DNA of 64,000 nucleotides from Castellaniella sp034674885 (lineage in GTDB: Bacteria > Pseudomonadota > Gammaproteobacteria > Burkholderiales > Burkholderiaceae_B), in NCBI RefSeq assembly GCF_034674885.1, contig NZ_JAUCDS010000012.1, forward strand, positions 17,506 to 81,505. The letters are read 5' to 3'. The stretch's first letter is position 1, and each line of letters starts with the position of its first letter. This document shows, piece by piece, positions 47,501 through 54,869 of this stretch. The notes beneath the pieces were generated by a model. It was not told the DNA's origin, did not search any database, and saw nothing but the letters and a program-made list of their open reading frames with translations. Made by a program: the position numbers and the translations under genes.

Positions 47501-47643
47501 TGGGCCTGACGATTCTGGGCGGCTTGCTGGTCAGCCAGATCCTGACCTTGTATACGACGCCCGTGGTGTATCTCAGCCTGGATCGCCTGCGCGGCGCGCG
47601 TCGTTCGACCGATCACCTTCGGAATGTGGTGCCGCATGCCTGA
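44539..47643 (+). CDS. mdtC: RND multidrug efflux permease, MdtC type
   Basis: 1034-residue HAE1-family pump paralogous to its neighbour, and overlapping it by four bases (ATGA). TM4 is ATGFVVDDAIVVLENIMRHI with both aspartates; FFPQQDTGQLMGFFRVDTG and LIGIVKKNAIMMVDFALQAQ are also seen. In MdtBC the MdtC protomer binds drug while MdtB drives proton flow; which of these two does which here is by order and similarity only. Confidence 0.93.
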   Translation: MRFFALFLRRPVGTSLLCLAMVLAGALALRFLPVAPLPQVDFPMISVSASLPGASPETMATSVAMPLEQSLGAIAGVDSMSSRSSEGQTTISLMFELDRDINNAARDVQAAINAARPQLPSGMRGNPVYRKVDSSSSPIMTLALTSDTATQGELYDLASTVLAQKLSQVGGVGQVTVGGSSLPAVRVLLDPRALESMGVPLDRVRQALQDVNSLRPGGLVQLDDRQWQIRSNAQLRKAADYASLIVAWKDGRPVRLADVAQVRDSVEDTNQVGYFNDRPAVLLIIRRQTDANIIDTVDAVRDLLPAFQALLPEQVRLTVAQDRTPSIRASLHEAELTLVLSVILVVAVVFAFLGNWRAALIPAIAVPASLISTFSLMWWFGFSLNSISLMALIVATGFVVDDAIVVLENIMRHIERGMLPARAALRGVTEVGFTVLAMSVSLIAVFIPLWLVGGLVGRLFEEFAVTLSAAIGVSLLISVTLTPVMASRLLRVMPADRPARRNPLARLSQRVGTSCLHAYQVSLRWALDHSRIVLLLLLATIGLNVYLYISVPKGFFPQQDTGQLMGFFRVDTGTSFDETQQRLNQFRKILLSDPAVDTVTAYAGGRGGSNSSFIQIQLKPLDQRQVSAIQVVNRLRARFEHTPGARMFLVPQQDIFVGHSSRSGSYSYQLMGSDLNLLNQWLRQVRTVLAGLPQLVDVDDDVEDKGRRLELVVDRDAARRLGVQMADLAGVLNNAFSQRQVAVLYGTLNQYHVVMGVQPQYAQDVHSLQALQVVNAQGERIPLTAFTRIEEGTAPRSVNHDGLLAADSISFGLAPGVSLDQALTAIDQAVARIGLPTQELQAGLDQSSGLMRDAVAQQPWMLVAALVAMYLVLGMLYESTVHPITILSTLPSAGIGALLALRLVNMEFTLIALIGVFLLIGIVKKNAIMMVDFALQAQRREGLDPREAIYRACLARLRPILMTTLSAMLGALPLLLATGAGVEMRQPLGLTILGGLLVSQILTLYTTPVVYLSLDRLRGARRSTDHLRNVVPHA

Positions 47644-49102
47644 TTTTCTTCACAATTCCCGTGTGGTCCTGGCGCTGGCGCTGGCGCTGACGCTGAGCGC
47701 CTGCGCCATCGGCCCCGACTACCGGCGTCCGGCACAGGACCTGGGCGCTGCCTATGCCCATGCTCCCGCCGGCCAGTGGCGCCCTGCGCAGCCCGGCGAT
47801 GTTGCCTTGTCCCCGGACTGGTGGCAGATGTTCGGCGATGCGGGGCTGGACGATCTGATGGCCCGCATGCCCGCTGGCAATCTGGACATCGCCCAGGCCG
47901 AGGCCCAGTACCGCCAGGCGCAGGCCGCCCTGGGATCCGCGCGGGCAGGGCTGTTCCCATCGCTGGATGTGTCGTCTTCCGCCACGCGTTCGGGGCAGGG
48001 GCTGTCCAGCACCAATAATCCATCCAACAATTTTTCACTGTCGGGCAGCGTCAGTTGGGAAATCGATCTGTGGGGCCGTGTGCGCCGCGACGTCGAGGCC
48101 GCCCAGGCCGGTGCCCAGGCCGGCGCAGCCGACCTGGCCGCCATGCGCCTGAGCCTGCAGTCGACCCTGGCGCAGACCTATGTCGGCGTGCGAGCCAGCC
48201 AGCGCCAGGATGCACTGTTGGCCCGCACACTGGACGAATACGAACGGGCGTTGCAGATGACCCGCAACCGCTACGCGGCCGGCGTGGCCTCGTCCGCCGA
48301 TGTGGCGGCGGCTTCGGCCCAACTGGATCAGGCGCGGGTACAGCGCATCCGCCTGGGCTGGCAGCGGGAACAGCAGGTGCATGCGCTGGCGATCCTGCTG
48401 GGCCAGGTGCCGGCTGGCTTTCAGATGCCGGCGGGCGAGCGCCTGCCGGACGTGCCCGCCGTGCCGGTGGGGGTGCCATCGGCGCTGCTGCAGCAGCGCC
48501 CGGACGTGGCAGCGGCCGAGCGCCGCGCGGCGCAGGCCAATGCCCGGATCGGGGTGGCGCAGGCGGCCTGGTTCCCCGACCTGACGCTCAATGCCCAGGG
48601 TGGTTATCGGGCCGGGGAATTCGCCTCCTGGATCATGGCCCCGGCGCGTTTCTGGACGCTGGGTCCCAGCCTGGCCCTGAGCCTGTTCGACGGCGGCGCG
48701 CGCAGCGCGGCGGTGGAATCCGCCCGTGCCACCTACGATGCCCAGGCGGCGCAGTATCGCAAGACGGTGCTGGATGCCCTGCGCGAGGTCGAGGACGCCC
48801 TGGTGCAGTCGCAATCCCTGGTCAGCGAACAGGAAGCCCAGGACCGTGCGCTGGCGGCATCCCGCGAGACGCTGCGGCAGGTGACGAACCAGTACCAGGC
48901 GGGCCTGGTGGATTACCTGAGCGTGGTGCAGGCGCAGGCCAGCGCCCTGAGCGCCGAACAGAATGTGCTCAGCCTGCAGTCGCAGCGCCTGACGGCCGCC
49001 ATTCAGCTGGTGGCGGCGCTGGGGGGCGGCTATGTCGAGCCGGCATCGGACAATGCCCCTGCCCCGGGGGCGGCAACCGCCGCCGGGGCCGGTCAGCCCT
49101 GA
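47636..49102 (+). CDS. Outer-membrane efflux lipoprotein, NodT family
   Basis: 488-residue TolC-like channel. Lipobox LSAC (about residue 22) follows a clear signal peptide; CAIGPDYRRP is the usual NodT-family start. Two repeats of the outer-membrane efflux (OEP) domain are visible, with QAEAQYRQAQAALGSARAGL and NQYQAGLVDYLSVVQAQASA. ATG 47636 lies inside the end of mdtC (8-base overlap). It completes a tripartite pump that runs from cytoplasm/periplasm to outside. Last gene of the efflux operon, convergent with the Nudix gene. Confidence 0.9.
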   Translation: MPDFLHNSRVVLALALALTLSACAIGPDYRRPAQDLGAAYAHAPAGQWRPAQPGDVALSPDWWQMFGDAGLDDLMARMPAGNLDIAQAEAQYRQAQAALGSARAGLFPSLDVSSSATRSGQGLSSTNNPSNNFSLSGSVSWEIDLWGRVRRDVEAAQAGAQAGAADLAAMRLSLQSTLAQTYVGVRASQRQDALLARTLDEYERALQMTRNRYAAGVASSADVAAASAQLDQARVQRIRLGWQREQQVHALAILLGQVPAGFQMPAGERLPDVPAVPVGVPSALLQQRPDVAAAERRAAQANARIGVAQAAWFPDLTLNAQGGYRAGEFASWIMAPARFWTLGPSLALSLFDGGARSAAVESARATYDAQAAQYRKTVLDALREVEDALVQSQSLVSEQEAQDRALAASRETLRQVTNQYQAGLVDYLSVVQAQASALSAEQNVLSLQSQRLTAAIQLVAALGGGYVEPASDNAPAPGAATAAGAGQP

Positions 49103-49135
49103 CGCCGGCAGGCTGCGGCCGTCGGCGGGCCTGGA

Positions 49136-50137
49136 TCAGCAGGTTTCGATCAGTTGCCCGCGCAGGGCGGCGATGCCGTGGGCGCCGTTGTGACGTGCGG
49201 CTTCCTGGGTATCCAGCGCCTGTCCGCCGATGGCAAAGACCGGCCGGCCGGCGGTGGCAGCCAGCTCGCGGAATCGATCCCAGCCCAGAGGATCGGAACC
49301 TGGATGGCTTTCGGTCGCGTGGACGTGGCCCAGCACCACGAATTCAGCCTGCAGCTGCCGGGCAATGGCGAGGTCCTGTTCGTTGTGCGTCGATACGCCC
49401 AGCCAGCCCGGCGGGCGGGTGTCCTGCTGCAGAATGCGGGCGGCGTCGTCGGCCCGCAGCTGGACGCCGTCAGCCTGAGGCCACCAGGCTTGCGGGTGGC
49501 GGCTGTTGATCAGGCAACGGGCGCCTTGCTGGCGACACAGGGCCAGTGTGGCTTCGAAGGCGGCATGCAGGCTGTCGGCATCCCCCGCCCAGTCCGGTTC
49601 GCGGAACTGCACCAGTTGCAGGCCGCCCAGCAATTCCTGGCGCAGCCGGGCCAGCCAGTCCGTCGTGCGATCGGGATGGCCGATGCTGCTGATGCGGTAG
49701 CGCGTGGGCAGCCGCAGCCAGCGCAGCGGCGGGGCAGCTGCCGGCAGCAATGATCCGCCGCCGGGGGCGATCGGGTGTTCCGATTCGTCTAGGCGGATGT
49801 CCCAGGGGTCTACCCAGTCCAGCGCCTGGTTTTCGCGGCCATGCGGTTCGCCGTCCCAGGCCGTGACCTGGCAGAACGCCAGCTCGACGATGGATTTGGG
49901 GTATTCGTGCACGTGCACCACCCAGGGGTAGACGCGGGTGGCGCGGATGCCGAGTTCTTCTTCCAGTTCGCGGACCAGCGCCTGTTCCACGGTTTCGCCG
50001 GATTCGATCTTGCCGCCAGGGAATTCCCACCAGCCCGGCCAGGCCTTGCCATCGGGGCGTTGGCCCAGCAGCAGGCGGCCCCGGGTGTCGAAGATCAGGC
50101 CGGCGGCCACGCGAACATAGGGTTTTGGATCAGTCAT
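49136..50137 (-). CDS. Nudix hydrolase (MutT type) fused to a thiamine-phosphate-synthase-like domain
   Basis: 333 residues. The N-terminal ~130 form a MutT-like Nudix domain with a full Nudix box (GGKIESGETVEQALVRELEE then ELGI) and PGWWEFPGG; it probably cleans 8-oxo-dGTP. The C-terminal ~180 residues (from about 150) resemble TenI/ThiE: LQLVQFREPDW, GVQLRADDA, GVSTHNEQDLAIARQLQAEF, VVLGHVHATESHPGSDPLGW and VFAIGGQ. This fusion is known in Beta- and Gammaproteobacteria, where the second domain's role is unsettled. It lies beside the DUF815 ATPase, on the same strand. Confidence 0.9.
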   Translation of the reverse strand: MTDPKPYVRVAAGLIFDTRGRLLLGQRPDGKAWPGWWEFPGGKIESGETVEQALVRELEEELGIRATRVYPWVVHVHEYPKSIVELAFCQVTAWDGEPHGRENQALDWVDPWDIRLDESEHPIAPGGGSLLPAAAPPLRWLRLPTRYRISSIGHPDRTTDWLARLRQELLGGLQLVQFREPDWAGDADSLHAAFEATLALCRQQGARCLINSRHPQAWWPQADGVQLRADDAARILQQDTRPPGWLGVSTHNEQDLAIARQLQAEFVVLGHVHATESHPGSDPLGWDRFRELAATAGRPVFAIGGQALDTQEAARHNGAHGIAALRGQLIETC

Positions 50138-50180
50138 GGCGTATCAAGAACAGAGTTTGCGGTGGGGCGAGGAAGCCGCG

Positions 50181-51047
50181 TCAGACATGACGAGCGGCCC
50201 AGTCGCGGGCGAATTGCCGGGCGACCCGACCCGAACGCGAGCCGCGTTCCAGCGCCCATTGCAGGGCTTCGGGGCGGGACGCGTCGATCTGGTCCGTCGT
50301 GCAGCCGTGGAAGGCCAGCCAATGGTGGACGATGTCCAGGTAGTCGTTCTGCGCAAAGGGGTAGAACGACAGCCACAGGCCGAATCGTTCCGACAGCGAG
50401 ATTTTTTCTTCCACGGTTTCGCCCGGGTGGATTTCGCCGTCGGGCTGGTGCTGGGCTTCCAGGTTTTCGTGCATGTATTCCGGCATCAGGTGGCGCCGGT
50501 TGGACGTGGCGTAGATCAGCAGGTTGTCGCCCGGCGAGGCCACCGAGCCGTCCAGGGCGGATTTCAGGGCCTTGTAGCCGGCCTCGCCTTCCTCGAAGGA
50601 CAGATCGTCGCAAAAGACGATGTAGCGTTCCGGGCGATCGGAAATCAGTTCGATGATCTGGCCCAGGTCGCCCAGGTCGGATTTGTCGATCTCGATCAGG
50701 CGCAGGCCCTGGCCGGCATAGGCATCGAGCAGTGCGCGCACCAGGGAACTCTTGCCCGTGCCGCGCGCGCCGGTCATCAGCACGTTGTTGGCGGGCTTGC
50801 CCTGCAGAAAGGCCAGGGTATTGCGTTCCAGCGTGTTCTTTTGTCGTTCGACGTGCTGCAGGTCGTCCAGGTGGATGGGCGCGATGCGGTGCACGGCATC
50901 CAGCCAGCCTCGTGCGCCGCGTCGCTGCCAGCGGTAGGCGCGCGCCGTCCAGTCGATGGCGGGCGGAGCCGGCGGCAGCCAGGCTTCGATCTGGGCCAGC
51001 ACGCCCAGAGCGCGATCCATGATGGCCTGCAGTTGTGGGTCAGCCAC
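50181..51047 (-). CDS. DUF815 family AAA ATPase
   Basis: 288-residue ATP-binding protein. Walker A is LMTGARGTGKSSLVRALLDA, Walker B YIVFCDDLSFEEGE, sensor 1 in LLIYATSNRRHLMPEYMHEN; the C-terminal SGRVARQFARDWAARHV is family-typical. The frame is open far upstream, but GTG 51047 has AGGAG 6 bases before it and gives the family length. Function is not established for DUF815; adjacency to a MutT-type gene is conserved in Burkholderiales. Confidence 0.86.
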   Translation of the reverse strand: MADPQLQAIMDRALGVLAQIEAWLPPAPPAIDWTARAYRWQRRGARGWLDAVHRIAPIHLDDLQHVERQKNTLERNTLAFLQGKPANNVLMTGARGTGKSSLVRALLDAYAGQGLRLIEIDKSDLGDLGQIIELISDRPERYIVFCDDLSFEEGEAGYKALKSALDGSVASPGDNLLIYATSNRRHLMPEYMHENLEAQHQPDGEIHPGETVEEKISLSERFGLWLSFYPFAQNDYLDIVHHWLAFHGCTTDQIDASRPEALQWALERGSRSGRVARQFARDWAARHV

Positions 51048-51075
51048 TGAGTTCTCCTGATTGTGATCCGGAAAG

Positions 51076-51081
51076 TATAAT
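51076..51081 (+). promoter_or_regulatory. Likely -10 element of the ispB promoter
   Basis: A perfect TATAAT sits 48 bases before the ispB start in the 81-base divergent gap. A well-spaced -35 is not obvious. Confidence 0.4.
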
Positions 51082-51128
51082 CTGGGTCTTTGCGGCCGGC
51101 GCCGCGCCCACCAGTATCCGGGTCCGCC

Positions 51129-52094
51129 TTGAATTTCTCCGAACTCTTCGCCCCCATTGTGTCCGACATGCAGGCGGTCGATGCCGTCATCCGTGCCCGT
51201 CTGGATTCCGAAGTCGTCCTGATCCGCACGATCGGCGATTACATCGTCGGCGCAGGGGGCAAGCGCATGCGCCCGGCCATGGTGCTGCTGGTGGCGGGTG
51301 CCCTGGGGTACCAGGGCGACAATCACCACCGGCTGGCTGCGGTCGTCGAATTCATCCATACCGCCACGCTGCTGCACGACGATGTGGTCGACGAATCCGA
51401 CATGCGCCGGGGCCGCGATACCGCCAATGCCGTATTCGGCAATGCCGCCAGCGTGCTGGTGGGCGACTATCTGTATTCGCGGTCCTTCGAGATGATGGTC
51501 GAGTCGGATTCGATGGCGGCCATGGCCGTGCTGTCGGCCGCCACCACCATCATCGCCGAGGGCGAGGTCCTGCAGCTGCTGAACGTCCACGACCCGGACG
51601 TGTCCTTGGACCGCTACCTGCAGGTCGTGCGCTACAAGACCGCGAAACTGTTCGAGGCCGCCGCCCAGGTGGGGGCCATCATTTCGGGCGCCACACCCGA
51701 ACAGGAATCCGCCGCAGCCGCCTACGGCCGGCACATGGGCACGGCATTTCAGCTGATCGACGACGTGCTGGACTACAGCGGCGACGTGCAGGCCCTGGGC
51801 AAAAACGTGGGCGACGACCTGCGCGAGGGCAAGCCCACGCTGCCCTTGATCCGCGTGCTGGAAACCGGTTCGTCCGAACAGCGCAGCCTGATCCGCAGTG
51901 CCATCGAAACCGGCGACGCCGATTTCGAGGCCGTGGCCCGCGCCATCCACGCCACCGACGCGCTGGACTACACCCGCCAGGCCGCCCTGGCCGAAGCCGA
52001 TCTGGCCCGCCAGGCCTTGTCCGCCTTCCCGAATTCCGTTTACCGCGAAACTCTGCTAAAATTCTGTGCTTTCGCGGTCGAGCGTGACCGTTGA
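51129..52094 (+). CDS. ispB: Polyprenyl (octaprenyl) diphosphate synthase
   Basis: 321-residue trans-prenyltransferase building the ubiquinone side chain. First aspartate-rich motif LLHDDVVDESDMRRG, second FQLIDDVLDYSGD, plus GAGGKRMRPAMVLLVAGALG. TTG 51129 (MNFSELFAPIVSDMQAVD) matches the family N-terminus. It links to the ubiE/ubiJ/ubiB genes elsewhere in the window by pathway. tRNA-Pro follows after 63 bases. Confidence 0.93.
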   Translation: MNFSELFAPIVSDMQAVDAVIRARLDSEVVLIRTIGDYIVGAGGKRMRPAMVLLVAGALGYQGDNHHRLAAVVEFIHTATLLHDDVVDESDMRRGRDTANAVFGNAASVLVGDYLYSRSFEMMVESDSMAAMAVLSAATTIIAEGEVLQLLNVHDPDVSLDRYLQVVRYKTAKLFEAAAQVGAIISGATPEQESAAAAYGRHMGTAFQLIDDVLDYSGDVQALGKNVGDDLREGKPTLPLIRVLETGSSEQRSLIRSAIETGDADFEAVARAIHATDALDYTRQAALAEADLARQALSAFPNSVYRETLLKFCAFAVERDR

Positions 52095-52157
52095 AAATTC
52101 CCGTGATGGGCGCAGGTGCTGGGGTTCCCCGATTTGACGTCCTTCAAGCATCCCCGT

Positions 52158-52234
52158 CGGGGTGTAGCTCAGCCTGGTAGAGTACTACGTTCGGGACGTA
52201 GGAGTCGCATGTTCGAATCATGTCACCCCGACCA
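52158..52234 (+). tRNA. tRNA-Pro (anticodon CGG)
   Basis: 77 bases including encoded CCA. Acceptor stem CGGGGTG/CACCCCG, anticodon stem CTACG/CGTAG around loop TTCGGGA (anticodon CGG), T-arm GCATG-TTCGAAT-CATGT, discriminator A. It is the probable attachment site for the island that follows. No copy of its 3' end (a direct-repeat attR) was seen up to position 64000, so the other edge lies outside the window or is lost. Confidence 0.95.
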
Positions 52235-52271
52235 TTGAATTCTGTTAAAAGTCCTTGTAAATTAAGGGCTT

Positions 52272-52300
52272 AAAAAACACGGTGCAAGCCGTGTTTTTTG
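52272..52300 (+). terminator. Terminator behind tRNA-Pro
   Basis: AAAAAACACGG and CCGTGTTTTTT flank a 6-base loop (TGCAAG), giving an 11-bp arm pair with a T-rich 3' side; bidirectional in form. Confidence 0.8.
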
Positions 52301-52337
52301 CTTTCTGGCTCAGAAAAAGGCGTTCTGTGCCAAATTT

Positions 52338-52384
52338 CCGAACTTCGCCTCAACGGCCTGCAGTCAGGCGAGTCGTGAGTTCGG
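52338..52384. other. Compound inverted repeat near the island junction
   Basis: CCGAACT-TCGCCT (52338-52350) is mirrored by AGGCGA (52366-52371) and AGTTCGG (52378-52384), with a 15-base centre and a 6-base bulge. A second smaller repeat GGCCTTA-GATA-TAAGGCC follows at 52400-52417. They lie between tRNA-Pro and the integrase fragment, where attachment and excisionase sites are usual. Confidence 0.45.
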
Positions 52385-52460
52385 TCTAAAGCTTGGACGG
52401 GCCTTAGATATAAGGCCGCTGGCTAGACGGGTTTCCGCATCAATTCACAGGAAACCTGCG

Positions 52461-52865
52461 ATGGCCAGCATCATCAATCGAAGCAACTATGTGGTCTCGG
52501 TCAGAAGCCGCGACGACCTCACCCGTACCTTCCCCTACGATAAGCAACAGGGCGCCAAAGACTACTACGCGCAACTGCGAGCACAGCAGTTTCGGCCTCG
52601 TGTCGAGCAATTGGAAGACACGATTTTTGTCCGGGTACGGGACAAGGGATACAAGGCGCAGACAGCGACATTTGACTCGCTAGAGAAGGCCGAGACTTTC
52701 CTTAAGCAACTGGAATTGGACCGAGCCAAAGGGCTGGGCTGTGATTACACGGCAGCTCGCTCAGTGACGCTGGTGGACTTGCTTGAGCGTTACATCAGGG
52801 AAGAGGGGCCCAAGCTCGTCAAGTCTTGGGAAACCGTTGGCAAATACAAAGCCCAGAGGTTGTAG
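52461..52865 (+). pseudogene. Truncated tyrosine recombinase/integrase (N-terminal part)
   Basis: 134 codons, starting MASIINRSNYVVSVRSRDDL, match the arm-binding and start of the core-binding region of island integrases (TLVDLLERYIREEGPKLVKS). The frame stops at 52863-52865, before the catalytic domain; the R-H-R-Y residues are missing. Full-length integrases of this type are about 330-400 residues. Its place next to tRNA-Pro fits an island whose integrase was broken after insertion. GGAAACC precedes the ATG weakly. Confidence 0.72.
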
Positions 52866-53306
52866 CGTGGCGCGACAGGCGAGTTCAACGCGAGGGACCG
52901 CAAGGCCATCGCTTCCAAACTCGACGTGTCTGTCGATGCGCTACATCGCATCAAAGACGCGAGAGTTCGCCAGACGCATTGGCCTGAAACCGCTGACCAC
53001 GCCCGTGCGCAGCCCCCAGAGCAATGGCATGCCGGCCCATATGGTGGGGCTGGCGGAGGGTTTTCGGCTGCTGAGTGTGATGCTGTTCCATGAGATTTCC
53101 TTTGGGTTGGGTGTGAGACCTAGCCCTATAGGTATCTTTTTTTATATTTTGATGGCGATATCGTTAAATTTCATGGAATAAGCGGTTTCGCGAAGTATGG
53201 CTACCTTGTGCAGCCCGCCGTATGCAGGCCGTCTGGTGAGGCCGCTATCGTTTAGACTACTGATGGTCAGGACACACAATTTTTTACAGATATCAAGAGC
53301 AGACAG
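52866..53306 (+). other. 441-base junk region between integrase fragment and hsdM
   Basis: No intact gene. One frame from 52872 reads GEFNARDRKAIASKLDVSVD, looking like a piece of a DNA-binding protein; next comes an IS3-type transposase remnant (52954-53032). A minus-strand ATG at 53091 with AAAGGA upstream starts a 45-codon frame (MEQHHTQQPKTLRQP) that runs into the remnant, possibly a cut-off gene. The last ~130 bases are AT-rich and should hold the hsdM promoter, which I cannot place. Confidence 0.5.
52954..53032 (+). mobile_element. IS3-family transposase (OrfB) remnant
   Basis: The frame reads KTREFARRIGLKPLTTPVRS followed by PQSNGM, the highly conserved segment before the catalytic glutamate of IS3-family OrfB (normally SPQSNGMAEAF). 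Only about 26 codons survive, without the DDE context or ends. Confidence 0.7.
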
Positions 53307-54869
53307 ATGGTCGACGACATCAAGAAAACCCTGTGGGCAGCGGCAGACAAGCTGCGCGCCAACATGGACGCGGCAGAATACAAGCATCTGGTGCTGGGGC
53401 TCATTTTCCTGAAATACATCTCTGACACGTTTGCCGGGCGCCAGGCGGAGCTGCTGAAGCGTTTCGCCGACCCCACGGACGAATACCACTTCCCCAACGC
53501 CAGCGCCGAAGAGCTAGCGACTGAGCTGGAAGACCGCGATTACTACACTGCCGCGAATATCTTCTGGGTCCCTGAAGTTGCCCGCTGGGAGGCTCTGCGC
53601 GCCGCCGCCAAGCAGCCCGACATCGGCAAGCGCATCGACGACGCGCTGACCGCCATCGAGGCCGAGAACCCCAAGCTGAAGGGCATTCTGGACAAGCGCT
53701 ATGGCCGCGCTCAACTGCCCGATGGCAAGCTGGGCGAGCTGGTGGACCTGATTTCCACGATTGGCTTCGGTGACGATGCGAACATCGCGCGCGACATCCT
53801 GGGTCAGGTCTACGAGTATTTTTTGGGCCAGTTCGCCAGCGCCGAGGGCAAGAAGGGCGGCCAGTTCTACACGCCCGCCAGCATCGTCAAGACTCTGGTG
53901 GCCGTGCTGGCCCCGCACAAAGGGCAGGTCTATGACCCTTGCTGCGGTTCGGGCGGCATGTTCGTGCAGTCGGAAAAATTCATCGCCGCGCATGGTGGCC
54001 GGATGGGGGATGTCTCCATCTACGGACAGGAGTCCAACCCCACCACATGGCGGTTGGCGGCCATGAACCTGGCGATTCGTGGCATCGACTTCAATCTGGG
54101 TAAGGAACCCGCCGATACCTTCACCCGTAATCAGCATCCCGACTTGCGGGCCGACTTCATCCTGGCGAACCCGCCGTTCAACATCAGCGATTGGTGGCAT
54201 GGCAGTCTGGAAGGCGATTCGCGCTGGGCTTATGGCGACCCGCCGCAGGGCAACGCCAACTACGCCTGGTTGCAGCACATGCTGCACCACCTGAAGCCCT
54301 CAGGCCGGGCCGGCATCGTGCTGGCCAATGGCTCTATGAGTTCCAGCCAAAACAACGAAGGTGTCATCCGCGCCGCCATGGTTGATGCCGATGTGGTGGA
54401 AGTCATGGTGGCTTTGCCGGGGCAATTGTTCTTCAATACCCAGATTCCCGCCTGCCTCTGGTTCCTGGCCAAGCAGAAGAAGCGCAAGGGCGAAGTCCTG
54501 TTCATCGACGCTCGCAAACTGGGTCATATGGTCAGCCGTGTGCAGAAGGAGCTGTCGGACGAGGACATCGCCCGTATCGCCGATACTGTGGCGGCCTGGC
54601 GAGGGGAAGTGGCTGATGGCGCCACCGTGACGGAATACCAGGATGTACCCGGCTTCTGCCGCAGTGTGCCCCTGACGGAAATCGCCCAGCATGGACATGT
54701 GCTGACCCCCGGCCGCTATGTGGGCGCTGAAGAGGTCGAGGATGATGACGAGGCCTTTGCCGAGAAGATGGAACGGCTGACGACTAAGCTAGGCGAACAG
54801 ATGGCCAAAGGTGTGGAATTGGATGCGCTGATTCGGCAGAAGCTTGGGGGGCTGGGGTATGAGTTCTGA
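53307..54869 (+). CDS. hsdM: Type I restriction-modification DNA methyltransferase subunit
   Basis: 520-residue N6-adenine methyltransferase of a type I R-M system. N-terminal helical domain starts MVDDIKKTLWAAADKLRANM; SAM-binding motif I DPCCGSGGMFVQSEKF about residue 210; catalytic NPPF at about 288 in ILANPPFNISDWW; GQFYTPASIV precedes them. Length is normal for the family. Its 3' end overlaps hsdS by 11 bases. First gene of hsdM-hsdS-DUF4268-hsdR. Confidence 0.94.
   Translation: MVDDIKKTLWAAADKLRANMDAAEYKHLVLGLIFLKYISDTFAGRQAELLKRFADPTDEYHFPNASAEELATELEDRDYYTAANIFWVPEVARWEALRAAAKQPDIGKRIDDALTAIEAENPKLKGILDKRYGRAQLPDGKLGELVDLISTIGFGDDANIARDILGQVYEYFLGQFASAEGKKGGQFYTPASIVKTLVAVLAPHKGQVYDPCCGSGGMFVQSEKFIAAHGGRMGDVSIYGQESNPTTWRLAAMNLAIRGIDFNLGKEPADTFTRNQHPDLRADFILANPPFNISDWWHGSLEGDSRWAYGDPPQGNANYAWLQHMLHHLKPSGRAGIVLANGSMSSSQNNEGVIRAAMVDADVVEVMVALPGQLFFNTQIPACLWFLAKQKKRKGEVLFIDARKLGHMVSRVQKELSDEDIARIADTVAAWRGEVADGATVTEYQDVPGFCRSVPLTEIAQHGHVLTPGRYVGAEEVEDDDEAFAEKMERLTTKLGEQMAKGVELDALIRQKLGGLGYEF

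Noticed and set aside
51048..51950. Upstream extension of the DUF815 ATPase over ispB
   Set aside because: Antisense to ispB; GTG 51047 has a good ribosome binding site and matches family size.
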